Shown one piece after another: positions 11,515 through 21,786 of a DNA stretch of 64,000 nt. Source of the DNA: Sphaerosporella brunnea (taxonomy: Eukaryota > Ascomycota > Pezizomycetes > Pezizales > Pyronemataceae); NCBI GenBank assembly GCA_008704415.1, contig VXIS01000269.1, forward strand, positions 1 through 64,000, given 5' to 3'. Position 1 is the first letter of the stretch, and each line of letters starts with the position of its first letter. The position numbers were made by a program, and so were the translations under genes. The notes beneath the pieces are model-generated. The model made no database searches and was not told where the DNA came from. It was given only the letters and a program-made list of their open reading frames with translations.

Positions 11515-11928
11515 TTAGAGTGGCGGGCTGTCAGGAGGTGGGGGCGTGGGCCGTCTTCTGCGTCGACTTTCCGACGACCGCGGTCCAAGAGCCGTCCTTC
11601 TGGCCATGCCCACTTGGCCAGGCTTCGTGGCGGCGGTGAAGACGCTGTACTTAACAGTGCGGTGTGGTTGTTTCGGCGCCGAAGGAGCCTTCTCCGTTGC
11701 CGTCGCCGCCCCTTGGGGAGCACCATAGTAGCCGTCAGGATAGTCGCGATATGGCTCGTCGTCGTAGTCCCGCGACGTAGGATGTATCCCATAGCCTTTG
11801 GAGGGCAGCATGTGAGTCGCAGCAGCAACCTCCAGATGAAGCTCCTTCGATTCCTCGGCAGCAACCACCTCCAACCGCAACAAGAGACCGTGCAACAACC
11901 ACCAAGGGGATCCTGGTTGCGTTATCAC
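11515..11928 (-). CDS. Possible disordered low-complexity protein
   Basis: A minus-strand frame of up to 137 residues contains SRDYDDEPYRDYPDGYYGAP followed by an Ala/Pro/Lys-rich stretch and ends with RRRRRPTPPPPDSPPL. The Tyr/Asp-rich run is unlike the random frames around it and could be a disordered segment of a real protein. The opposite strand is also open here, and no promoter or splice evidence supports a gene. Confidence 0.2.
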   Translation of the reverse strand: MITQPGSPWWLLHGLLLRLEVVAAEESKELHLEVAAATHMLPSKGYGIHPTSRDYDDEPYRDYPDGYYGAPQGAATATEKAPSAPKQPHRTVKYSVFTAATKPGQVGMARRTALGPRSSESRRRRRPTPPPPDSPPL

Positions 11929-12524
11929 CTCCGGTTGGGAAAAAGAACACAGGCAGCCAACCCCCTACTATCTGCTTTGACTTCGACAATGGGCAGTCTG
12001 CGAGGGGTACTGAATGCCTACACCGACACATTTGTCGCCGCTGAGCCGGGTCACACGCCGCTTTAGACGATGACCGTATCACCGGAGGTTCTGCACAGTC
12101 AGTCTCCAACTCTGCCCCGCGTGGCTCGCGGGGAAAGAGTCAGGAGGATGAGGTGGATATGTGCCAAGTCTGACAAGCTCTTATCCTCCTGACGCTCCTG
12201 CTCTTACATCCCACATTGCATGCTCATACATATCCGCACCTCGCTCGCTACATGCTCACGCACAATATTGCTACACACCTGCTTTCCTATCCTTGGCTAT
12301 CGTGTACCAGTTGATCATCAGCCCAAACCTCCCTTCCGCCACCGCCGACCCCTCAACCCTGTCAGTCGACATAGCCTGAAAGCTCGCTCATCAGCGCATT
12401 ATGCAGGTACTTCCTCCTAGCTCAGCCACACTCCCCACTAGGCCTGGTCTCTAAGGGAAGTGGGAGTTGGCGACAAATCCACCATCTCTCTTACCCCCGA
12501 GGGAGTTCAGTTAACGGCATCGCT

Positions 12525-12553
12525 TGGAGCCGGCTCGGCTCGTGTGCATCACT
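12525..12553 (-). mobile_element. Terminal fragment of the CTCGAGC-type hAT family
   Basis: A 29-base piece reading GGAGCCGGCTCGGCTCG followed by TGTGCATCACT matches the terminus at 46310-46338. Only this end is present; no partner end was found nearby. It is probably a relic of the same hAT family. Confidence 0.45.
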
Positions 12554-12958
12554 CGTATTATCCTCGCACAACGAGTGACCATCCCAAACTGTATGGGGCG
12601 GGGCTGGCAACACCGCGTCACTCGCGGCGCGCGACGTCTTCAATTTCCCCTTCCGCGATTGGTTTGATTCAGACGGCTATCGACTGCCATTTTCAACCCC
12701 TAACTGTGCACACTCATTCCTGCTCTCCTGATCGTGTGCCACTTCGCATTCAAAACCAAGTGCCGGTTCCTGCAGAAGGTCACATTTCTTGTTGGAACTT
12801 GCTTCAGGTATGTAGGTACCCAACAATGTCCGCTGAGCCGGAGTGTGTATTGTTGGGACCTATGTCGTTGTGTGTCTCGCAGATGCTCAAGTGTAATCTT
12901 GCTAGAGAAACTGGCAACATTTGCGGCAGACTTCGGATTCGGTGCGCTCAAACTTGAT

Positions 12959-14110
12959 GTTTTTTTTTTTCGTTTTAATCATATTGTATTCGGCCGCTTG
13001 CGGCCATGACATATGTAAAAGAAGAGACTATGCTACCCCTTCGGCGATACCGACTACTAAGGCCTGCGGCTCTCCTAAGGAAAAGGACTTAAGAAAATCG
13101 AAAAAGGTAAAATAAGCGTACTAAGGAAAATCATAACGTGACGTGAAGGGGGGACAATTTCAACACATGGTGTCTCTATCAGGCCAGGCACCAACCTTTG
13201 TCGCACTTAAGAAAGACAGGACCGCTTCCGTGCATCTATCATCGGCCAGCAGAGCCGTGGTTGCAGTTGCCGGCCACCGTTTCTGCCCACCTGTCTTTGT
13301 CGCTTCCCGCACATCCTTCCACAACGTTTTTTTTTCGAGCTGCCACCTCTTGCAAAACTTGAAAAGGTGATTCTTGGTTTGCACCGCGCCAGTTCCGCAC
13401 CACCAGCACTTGTCAGCCATCCTGCGTCCTGTTTGAAATAAATATGGGCCAGCAGGTGCTTTGCCTGTCCTAAGCTGATAGAAACGTGACGCCAGTGACT
13501 TTTTGGGCCTGGCAGCAGTGGGTTCTGGCTTTTTCCGTCGCCGATAGTATGGTTTCGGAGTGCAGTGCTCAGTCAGCGATGCTTTTCTGTCTCGGGACTT
13601 TGCTATGGTGACTTTGCAGCCAATCGACCCGAGGGAGGCAGTGTTGAGAAGGCGGTCAACTAAGGGGTTGCTGTGGTTTGTCGCCGCTTCTTTGGCGCAC
13701 TGGTCTGCTCGCTCATTGCCCAGGATATCCTTGTGTCCGGCTGCCCGGTGGTACTCTAATGTCCAGCCCCGCCTCTTGAGTGCATTCTCTGCGCGGACGA
13801 TACGTGGTACCAGCCATTCTCCGGGTCGGGATTTCGTGTGTTTGAGTGGTTTCAAGGCAGCCTGCGCTTCGGAAAAAAGGCGGACATGGCCGCTTGATGT
13901 ATCTCGACATTGGTTGAGTGCCAGCTGGAGCCCAGCAGCAATGGCGAAAAGTCCTAGATCATAGGCTTCCTTGTTGTCTCCTATGAAAGCTGCCACTGTG
14001 TTCCATTCGTTGATCGTAGCGTTGATTTGCGTTACCGCTGCGTATCCGTAGTTGACATTCTCTAACCTGGATCCGTCTGAGTAGACAGCAATCGCCGCTC
14101 AGACCTGACA
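12959..14110 (-). pseudogene. Tad-like LINE 3' end: RNase H, CCHC knuckle and A-rich tail
   Basis: The minus strand encodes AIAVYSDGSRLENVNYGYAA, a frameshift near 13990, then a long open frame (13996-13160) with GDNKEAYDLGLFAIAAGL, AAGHKDILGNERADQCAKEA and a C-terminal CWWCGTGAVQTKNHLFKFC knuckle (C-x2-C-x9-H-x4-C). This is the tail of a Tad/I-type fungal LINE: RNase H followed by a nucleic-acid-binding zinc knuckle. Catalytic acids have decayed: the Glu after AYD is Gly (DLGL against DAEL in the palindrome copy), and the third Asp is Glu (SEAQ). The untranslated 3' end runs to a poly-T block at about 12959-12970, which is the A-tail on the coding strand. No reverse transcriptase is upstream, so the copy is 5'-truncated. 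Confidence 0.85.
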
Positions 14111-16140
14111 TCAGCGCCCAAACAGATCGCTCCAGCTCCATGCGGTATACCTACATGGGTTCCACCTGCATCAAAACTGGCCGTAAATCTCCACCACGCA
14201 CCCATTATCGGGCTGCCAGATGTGGGCTTTCTGCGCTGTTTTCTTGCACAGGAACATATCCGCAACGTGCCTCCGCAGGCTTGCGCCAACGGGAGGAGTG
14301 AAGAGATCGCTCGGCACTGAAGAAAGGCCTGACGAAACCGCCGTTTGACTGTCTACGCCTCGTTTTACAAACACCACCGAAGGTTCGGTTGAGGAAGCCT
14401 CACAACACTGGCTGTGGACAGACATGGTTCTCAACGTTGAGGTTCGGTGGCGGTTGAGCTGAGCGTGAAGAGTATTCCTTATTTTTTTGAAGCTTCGTCT
14501 GTAACCCGAAAAGGGTCCACCGCCGGTACAAACCAAGGATATCCACAATATTGCATCCACCGAGCTTACTAATCAACCAGTCGACCGTAGTCACTCGCAG
14601 GACATGGGTCCCGTGGACTGGATCGGACTGGATAGTTGCGGTCCCTGTAGAATGAGAACTGCACTGCAGTCTTGACGGACTGTGAGGAGCACTAGGACTA
14701 ACTGATAAGGACACTACAGCTGGCCTGATCATTTTGAGCGTCGGCTGCCCCCATGCAATTGCTTTCGTCGGCGTCTGCCCGCAGCCGAGGCTATCTCCAC
14801 TTGTCTGCTCCATCTTCTGCTTGCAGTTCTCAATGCGGTTGTGCAGCTACTCCCACAGTCGCTGTGTCAAACGTTTGATCATGAATCTGCGATGCAGCTC
14901 AAGGAGTCACTTACCGCAAGCTGTGATAGTGCCTACGGCATATTACCAGACAACTACCGTCGCTTCGGCCCCTGAAACGGTCCAGTCATGACGATGCCAA
15001 GGTCCCTAGTAGGGTTAGAAGAGGACGACGGATCGGTTCGGCTCGTCTTGTAAGCGCGATTTTGAACCTCGCTCCGGGTTGGCTCGTGTTCATGGCTAGA
15101 GATATCCTTAGCGCGTACACTGAGAAGACTCTTGCCCCTCTGGAGTCCACGTTTGGCACGCCTTGGGAAACAGTAGAGCGACGTATATCCACGGCATACT
15201 TCTGCATTGGTTCGCCGGATGCCTGTGGCACCGGCATTGAAACATGGTAAGAGAGGTACACGCTTCCATCTAATACGATGGGTTATTTCCAGGCTGGGCT
15301 GGCAGCACAGAGTCCAAACCGCGGTCTGGCACACTGTCAGCCTTCGCGAGATCACGTGGGTGTCCTCGCAGGTGGGTGTTTCGGCCCATCGTCTAAGATG
15401 GCAGCGATGATTGATGACCGCGGAATATGGCGGCGTCAAGGTGTCGATTGACTCGTTATAGCGTCCAAAGTACAAGCTAGCACGATGTTTTATCATGTTG
15501 TTGCCGCGTTTCAGCATCCACCGGCAGTTGAAGAAATTTTGTGTCAATAAAGCGTATAGAGTGTGGGTCGCCACACGCAGGCGTTGGGAAAACACCGTCC
15601 CTGTTTCTTTCCGTTTCACAAATCTAATCCGCCGTGTGCGTGGTTACCTTGAGTACCAGTGTTTTGTGTGAGCCCAGACCTGTGGGGCGGTACGACGACT
15701 AGAGAACTAGATGGTCGTGCGCGGTCGAGTGCTTACAGCTTTGGTTTGCATGGCAAAACCGTGGCCGCGCGCTGGGGATCTCGTAGAATGTATCTCTGTG
15801 GCCCCCGATGGCACCCACTGTCGATGCGTTTAAATCGGGGACATCAAACGATGCTCCTCCCTCTCTGGCCTTACTCCCTGTGTCTTCCACGCTCTTACCA
15901 TGCCAGGAAAACCCACTAGCTCCACTGGGTGCAGGCCAAGATTCATACAACGCTAATTGACGGAGACCCTATCGTGTGCCTGTGATGTTATCTGGCCTGC
16001 ACATGATGCGTCCGGATCGTAATATGTAACCGCATTACGTGGATTACTCGATACCAGTGCCAATCGCCGGCCCACATAGCAGGGCAGCTACACGGGTCTC
16101 CAGTTCCCGCATCTTACCCCGAAACGATGACGGCCAACGG
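14111..16140. other. No recognised gene
   Basis: Only short, overlapping and mutually exclusive frames are present. The longest (14954-15619, minus) shows no domain I know and its composition looks random. No repeats stand out. Confidence 0.5.
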
Positions 16141-16144
16141 CAGG

Positions 16145-16399
16145 GACATAGAACGACCATATGCCGACAAGGCGAAAAGGGGCTGTTGCTAGCTGACTAC
16201 GCAGCAAAACGACGAAAGATCGCCCATACGACTGCAAAGTCAACACCTACCCTAGGGATATTGTTACCGGCTGCCCTAAGAAGACTGTAAGGAGGCCGCC
16301 AGTTTACTCGTCTTGCCCCACCATAACTAAGGCTGAATGCAGAGACAAAGCATGACCATATGCCGAGGATGCATGACGAAGGGGCTGTTGCTAGCTGAA
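16145..16399 (+). repeat. Pair of direct repeats about 195 bp apart
   Basis: A stretch of about 50 bases containing ACCATATGCCGA and then GGGGCTGTTGCTAGCTGA occurs near 16145-16196 and again near 16340-16399 with several differences. The sequence between them is unrelated. The pair could be the decayed ends of a small element or a local duplication. Confidence 0.55.
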
Positions 16400-16640
16400 T
16401 ACCAGTTGGCAGTCATGCAAATTGGCTGGTGATGGACCATCGAGACCGGCAAACACATTAGGGCAAGCATTGTGTAGCGTGGCTTCACACCACCAACGAC
16501 TGGTATCGCTTATGCCATGGGCAGAGAGGCTTCTGAGGGAATCCCATCGGGCGGGGCATGCGGCCGGTGGCTGCTGGTGTGATTCTGATCTTGCATAGGT
16601 CGATTTCAACAAATCCTGGGATCTGAAATTTTGTGGAATG

Positions 16641-17413
16641 CGGGGGTCCCAATGGTCCGGGTGCCCGCCAGTTCGAACGGGGCCCGACAGAGTGGGTCAG
16701 GTCCGGCCGACGCTTGGTGCAGTCTGATAGGTTCGGGCCGAGGTTCACAAAGCCTGGATATCTGATAGGTGCCGCCCGGGCCCGGTTATCCAGGGCAACG
16801 CTAAAAGCGCAGATCGTCGGTATAATAGGCCTCTCCCGGCGGTTCACGAAATTGTGAGGTCCCGATTGCAATCAAAAACCTTGTTGATCCCCCGCACTTT
16901 TGCCGTCGGCAGCATCCAATCATTGCACCACGGGTATGAGCCGGAGTCTTTAGCGTGTAAGCTCAACCGGTGTTTTTATGTCCAAACAGTACAGTGCTGA
17001 CTACCTTCCTAGAGGCCGTTACACCATCACAGACCAGCGCTCTAAGCTGGGTGACGATGTCATTGAAGTGATCGAATGTCGGAAATCTTGGGTGAGGGAA
17101 GATTTGGTTTATGGAGCGGGCTCTCAAGTTCGCCAGGTCGAAGCAATGCCGGTTGATTTGGAACAGCGGGCCGCGGAAATGGCACTACAATTTCTTTATG
17201 TAGTCCTTTCCTGTTTGTTAGAGCAATCATTCGTCAAGTGCCTGGCGGGCCCTGTAGGCACCGGAATTTTCTTGCCCTGATCGGGCCCTGTAGGCTGCTG
17301 GGTCTCGCTCGAAAAAGCCTGGTCCAAAAGGGCCAGAATTTCAAAAGCCCGTTTCAAACAGTCCGGTTCAGGGGAGACTAAAAGCCGGACTGGCCGGACT
17401 ATTGGGACCCCTG
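16641..17413 (-). mobile_element. Non-autonomous hAT-type element, copy 2 (keeps transposase C-terminus)
   Basis: A 773-bp element flanked by the exact duplication GTGGAATG on both sides. In reverse orientation its end reads CAGGGGTCCCAATAGTCCGG, matching the other copies, and the opposite end reads CGGGGGTCCCAATGGTCC. Both conserved end segments of the family are recognisable, including GGCACCTATCAGATATCCAG near the inner edge of one. The core keeps part of a hAT transposase (see the frame at 16978-17280), so the family seems to derive by internal deletion from an autonomous hAT element. Confidence 0.93.
16978..17280 (+). pseudogene. hAT transposase C-terminal fragment inside copy 2
   Basis: The frame reads MSKQYSADYLPRGRYTITDQ followed by RSKLGDDVIEVIECRKSWVR and EDLVYG. 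This is the end of the hAT dimerisation domain: the phrase sits where hAT proteins have the sequence (F)SxGRxxxTDxRxxLxxxxVEALxCLKxW. It therefore looks like the last third of the dimerisation region left by internal deletion. Residues after about 60 (QRAAEMALQFLYVV and on) run into the conserved terminal repeat of the element and are not part of the family. There is no catalytic domain. Confidence 0.6.
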
Positions 17414-17730
17414 GTGGAATGGGTCTTCGGGAAATCTATACAAGCGATCATGTGTAATATGGAGCCTATAAGAAGCAGCAACAATCCTTCCAGCCTCTGC
17501 AGGACCAGGCAATCTGGGGAGGCTGTGGCGGTGGGTGATGGGTTCCTCGCGGCCTGGCTGTAGCTGCTGCTCCTGGTCGAAAATGCTTTCACTCCTGCCG
17601 TAGACGAGACAGTGATCAACAACAGTATCAGCGAGAGCGCCGACAGATTTTTTATCGCTTTCTTGGTCGCTTATTTCATGCGCGGTTAAGGGGGGATTGT
17701 GGTAGCAGCGGTGGTTATAGCGTTCGATTA

Positions 17731-17847
17731 GTGCTGTGCACGGGTCGGGGCGCCCAGGCGGGGCACGGGGCGCGACCGGGCGTCGACCGCCTCGACGTAC
17801 CCCGATCCACGCCGCCGCGCCCCGGCCCGTCATCCCATGCACAGCAC
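17731..17847. mobile_element. TA-flanked MITE with GC-rich core
   Basis: A 117-bp element with terminal inverted repeats GTGCTGTGCACGGG and CCCATGCACAGCAC (13 of 14 bases pair), flanked directly by TA on both sides, as in Tc1/mariner-type insertions. The core is very GC-rich (gggtcggggcgcccaggcgg and so on) and has no coding capacity. The size, TIRs and TA flanks make a mariner-type miniature element the simplest reading. Confidence 0.8.
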
Positions 17848-17849
17848 TA

Positions 17850-19039
17850 GGTGGAATTCTCAGCCGGCGGACAAGCAGCAGCCGCACCAGGGACACCAGG
17901 AGGGAGGATCCACTGAACAGTCACGTCGAGTGGTGTTCGGTTGGCGGAGGCCGGACGCAGCGGACGGTACCAAGCAGCGTCTGGGTTCTGGGTGCCATAT
18001 CGCACCAACTCACCCACAAACTTGTACAACCTTGTCATATCGCTGGACATGTACAGGACCGGGTGCAACTCGTACAGCCTGGCCATATTGGCCAGGGTGC
18101 GGAGGAGCACCGGTCGCTCTGTCGGCTCTTCCAAGAACCACCTCCAACATCCAAGAATATTGTGCCAACCATTGTCTCGCGCGTATGATATGTAGGTTGT
18201 GGCCCTGCGACCTCTCAAACCCCGCGGCTTCGTATATGCCCTTCATGGGGAGTTTTTACTGTTTCGGTGCCATTTCATAAAATGTTGATGGTCGCGATGT
18301 GTATGGTGCAGATGTCCATGGTTGTTATGTGTATGGTGAAGGTGAAGGTGCAAGGTGAGGGAGGGTACTCGCGGAAAATGAGGTTGAGACAAAGGGCTAA
18401 CCTGTCCTCACAGCCTATATCATCCGTGTATAAACTGCGGCACTATATTAATTAGCGACGCAGTTAGATTCAGGTTTGGAGCTAGCGGCCCGTTTCTGCA
18501 CATTAATTGCAGAAACCGTGCACCTCGCTCTGCTCATCGCAATCATCACTTCTACCGACGTTCTTTAAGTCCACTGTGTGCAACCTATCGTCAACACCTA
18601 CCACCGATACTGTGGCAAAGAGTAGCTGCCGCAGCGCGATTTTGAACTTTCATACAGAAACCCGGTGCGAGATACCTCAACAACAGGGCCTATCAATGAA
18701 TCCAAAACCTGGCTTCCAGTGCCACGTGCCATGCGCTGACGTTGCCACTGTACGCGACCGCAAAGAAAAACTCCTTCGAACCACACCGTGTATGGCGACG
18801 TACCCGTCAATGCAAGGAAACCTCTGTCAGCCGTCCCTTGATCTGTCACCGTTGCAATGTCACCAATCAACCTACCCTGTTATGTGGCATAAAATACGGG
18901 GATATTACGAGTCTTTTCCAGCCGGCACGTCTCAAGTCAATTCCTGAAACCCGAGGCAATATTCCTCCCTCTATGAGATCCGTTGTTATCTTTAAGTGCG
19001 AGCACAACGTGATTAGCTCTAAGTGTAAAGTGGATGAGT
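17850..19039. other. No recognised gene; short simple-sequence patch and one hairpin
   Basis: Nothing coding is recognised. Around 18275-18350 the plus strand is rich in ATGGTG and ATGTGTATGGTG motifs, a short degenerate microsatellite. At 18492-18516 there is a perfect 9-bp hairpin, GTTTCTGCA and TGCAGAAAC around a 7-base loop, with no T-tract or gene next to it. Confidence 0.5.
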
Positions 19040-19560
19040 CCAGCTAGTCGGCGACAATTCTAAGCACCGCTCTATCGTTGGGGGATGTCCAAAGGTCAAA
19101 GCTCCAATGAATGCAGAATGACGATTGCTGGAGGATATCTCGCACTCGCTGCTGCTGTTTGTCAAACACTTCTCCAAGTTTTAACAACGTTGGGTGCTTA
19201 ACATAATGAATGCCGAGATGGGCACCAACAATCCAAAGACCCAGAACCCTCTTCAACCCTGGCAGGCTCAGCCCTTTGTCTTGCTGCTGACCGTTTTCAA
19301 TGTCATCGGCCTTCGGCAGTTGATGCTGGTTGCGCCGATGCTACGCCGACTTGTCGGTTGAGCACCCGGTGGCTTTGCATTCTCGTAGAACTGATGCTTT
19401 ACACAAGCTACAACGCCGCCAATCATGGTTGTTCCGCTTGAACTTTGTACCGTTCATAAAAATGTGTAAAGAAGTGGGTCCTTTGCAGAACAACGACGTC
19501 GCTGAGCTCTTCCGCTGTCTCGGACTCTGGCTGGTTTTCATACGACGCTTTAATTGCCGG
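19040..19560 (-). pseudogene. hAT transposase relic (N-terminal and first catalytic block)
   Basis: Two minus-strand blocks match the intact hAT transposase of this window. The first (about 19541-19341) reads GPTSLHIFMNGTKFKRNN, WRRCSLCKA and KATGCSTDKSA, corresponding to its BED-like zinc finger region (TSHIYLYGVKFQREG, WRCSECKG, KITGCSTDKAS). The second (about 19256-19044) reads LGLWIVGAHLGIHYV and FCIHWSFDLWTSPNDRAVLR, corresponding to CEWIVCAHVSFLHV and FRINWSFDLWTSPNNKAILG, which includes the first catalytic Asp. The blocks are in the right order and spacing but in different frames. The rest of the gene is missing. Confidence 0.85.
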
Positions 19561-19999
19561 TTCCGACGTGGTAGAAATCATCCGCCCGCATCCTCGGGCG
19601 GGTCTCGCGAGGGGGATTCACTGAAAATCACTCAAATTGGAACCGCTGGGCTGGCCATAACAGCAGGCTGAGCCGTTTGAGCTGACGTTTACAGCACACA
19701 CGGCTGCAACGAGATCTATAGCGATATCTGACTGTGCCAATGACAGTCATGTCATTCCTAGGGTTCTATCCACAATTAAGTAAATTTTACACCAACCATT
19801 CAAATTCCGCACTTCAAATGCTCAACGATACTGATAAGCTCCTAAGGTCGTGCAACCTGTCTACTTTCTCCCGGACATGGCACCATGCCACAGCATATTC
19901 ACACCGCCGCTTTGCCAGAACGCCAAAGACACCGGAAAGAAGTGTGTCAGGTGATGAACAACAACACCCTGTTGTTATATGTCGTTATACTAGATTTGG

Positions 20000-21077
20000 T
20001 TAGTGTGCCCGGAGCAAGCTTTGAGGCCACGTCACTTGAAAGCCTGTTCGTCGTGCGGATGGGTGTTTTTCTTGATGCTCTCTCCCAGAACCTCTGGCTT
20101 GACGGGCTGTTCGACGTTGCCCACCATGACCGCTAGAGCGTTCAGTGTCGCAACCATGCTGTCGATTATCCGTTTCGGACACACCATGGTCATCACGGAA
20201 CCAGTGTCTGTTGGATTGGAGTGTTTCTTGATAATCTCTCCCAGAACCCCCTGTCGGACTGCTCGCTGATGGCGGTGGCTGAGGGAGGCGCAGTTGAGGG
20301 GCCGTTATTGTGGCGGCGGCGGCGGCGGTTATCTTGTTATCCACTATCAGTTGACGGACCGCCATCGCCCTTTGAGGCCCTTTAAGATTGTTGGCCAGGC
20401 GTCCAAAGAGGATGTGGCGGTCTCGGGCTGGGCGTAGAACACCGCAGTGTGAGGACGGGTGAAAGGGTGGAACATGACGACTGCCGCGCTGTGCGGCCGC
20501 TCTTGGCATTGCTGCAGTCGCTTGGGACCTTGGAGCCGCTGGCAGTGCGTGGTTGCTCCTGCGGATCGTACTCCAACAGCAAACTCTGGGTTTCCACGGC
20601 CCCATTCGCGGCGGCCATTGTGCGGGCATCAACACACCCCGGCAAGAACTGCGGCTGACGGGTGAGGCCACCTGCGCCCGGGACTACGAGGCCGTGGTTC
20701 CTCCCATCCTTGTTGGCGCACCACCCCTCGTCGTACTCGCTATCTGCAAGAATCGACGGCTCCTGCTGCGCGCGGAGAATGCCCAGTACAAAGAGGGTGC
20801 CCGCGAAATTGCACTCGCTCCGTGCCGATCATGCCAAAAGGCTGTCGATACCGCGGTGCAGCGTCAAGGCACGCTGCACCCAGACTTTGTCTGTCTCGCC
20901 AAAGGTGAAATTGTATCGCCCGTTGGCCTGAGCGGCGGCGCATTGGCGGGGCTCCTTGCAGAATGTGAAATATGCCAGTATCATGCCCCAACGGGCTTCC
21001 GGCTCTGATCTACCGTAGATCTGCTCTAGCAGCGCATTCGGGAGACGGTAAACATCGTCCATGGTGTCCGGCAACAT
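20000..21077 (-). pseudogene. Unidentified protein-coding relic in three frames
   Basis: Three consecutive minus-strand blocks look like one real but frameshifted protein. The first (21077-20829) starts MLPDTMDDVYRLPNALLEQI and includes YNFTFGETDKVWVQRALTLH. A second frame runs on with FAGTLFVLGILRAQQEPSIL, DSEYDEGWCANKDG and LLLEYDPQEQPRTASG down to about 20382. The third (about 20270-20000) reads VLGEIIKKHSNPTDTGSV, RIIDSMVATLNALAVMVG and VLGESIKKNTHPHDEQAF. In the last block the motif VLGE-I/S-IKK-x-P is repeated about 49 residues apart. I do not recognise the family. The relic lies just left of a hAT terminus-like sequence. Confidence 0.4.
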
Positions 21078-21126
21078 GCGTGGTGGTGTGTGCAGGTAGT
21101 GGTGCTGTTGAGCCCGCTTGTGCTGG

Positions 21127-21190
21127 CAGTGTTCTCAATAACCAGCCCGGCTTTTCAACTGGCAGGCTGGCTGTTGGCTGCATGAGCTGC
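21127..21190 (+). mobile_element. Relic hAT terminus (same family as the complete hAT)
   Basis: The sequence CAGTGTTCTCAATAACCAGC resembles the left terminus of the complete hAT at 25936 (CAGTGTTGTCAGTAGCC), with three substitutions over its first 17 bases. It is followed by the same kind of CAGCCCGGC / GGCTGGCTG subterminal sequence. No matching right end was found, so this is a fragment or a small derivative. Confidence 0.6.
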
Positions 21191-21281
21191 ACATTATCGT
21201 GGCTTCACTGATTATCACTCTGTACCAGTTGTTAAGTGATGGGTTCCGGGATGGGGATGGCGGTGTGATTGCACGGGGGAT

Positions 21282-21786
21282 ATGGATGGCGGGGCTCTCG
21301 CTCGGGCATATCGCCAGGACCAAGACCGTGTTTCATGGCTCAAGCAATATTGTAAGAACAGCTACTACAAGGCCCGACCATCGCCGCGGCTAAATGCAAC
21401 CGCGGCGAAAGCCTCAAAGGCGCTCGCTTTCCGCTTCTACCACCTGGGACTCAAAAGCCCACCAACGGCGCCATACCTAGCCTTGAAAAACAGAGGGTCC
21501 GATGAGAAGTGCTGTGCGGCGCTGCACCAATGGCACGATGGCACGAGACCGCAGTGCGCCGCGGGGTGGAAGCCTAAACATCTGAGCCTCCTGCTCACGC
21601 TCCTGCGCCACCCAATCGCGGACGCATCCATGCCACGCGCAGGCCGTGGTTGGGGCACGTCCAGTTGTCGGTGCAAGCACACGTCGCTGCGCCGATTTGA
21701 CTGCTGTGGAAGCCACCACGTCCAAAAGGCCACTCTGTCCGGCGACTGCGAGGAGCCTAAGCATATCCATCGATAGGGTTAGGGTT
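21282..21786 (+). pseudogene. Second, diverged LINE tail ending in TTAGGG-like sequence
   Basis: The plus strand reads WLKQYCKNSYYKARPSPRLN, then KASKALAFRFYHLGLKSPPT, APYLALKNRGSDEKC. This parallels the segment before the zinc knuckle in the better-preserved LINE (KKSLASRFYQLRTGKAPAGP, YLFQTGRRMADKCWWC). After the first knuckle cysteine the frame loses similarity, probably through a frameshift. The recognisable part ends close to TAGGGTTAGGGTT (21774-21786), two units of the fungal telomere repeat. It has no RNase H portion, so only the very 3' end is here. Confidence 0.5.

Noticed and set aside
20000..20671. 223-codon minus-strand frame as one protein
   Set aside because: Other frames over the same bases give much more protein-like sequence (VLGEIIKK and LLLEYDPQEQ), so this frame is likely a shadow.
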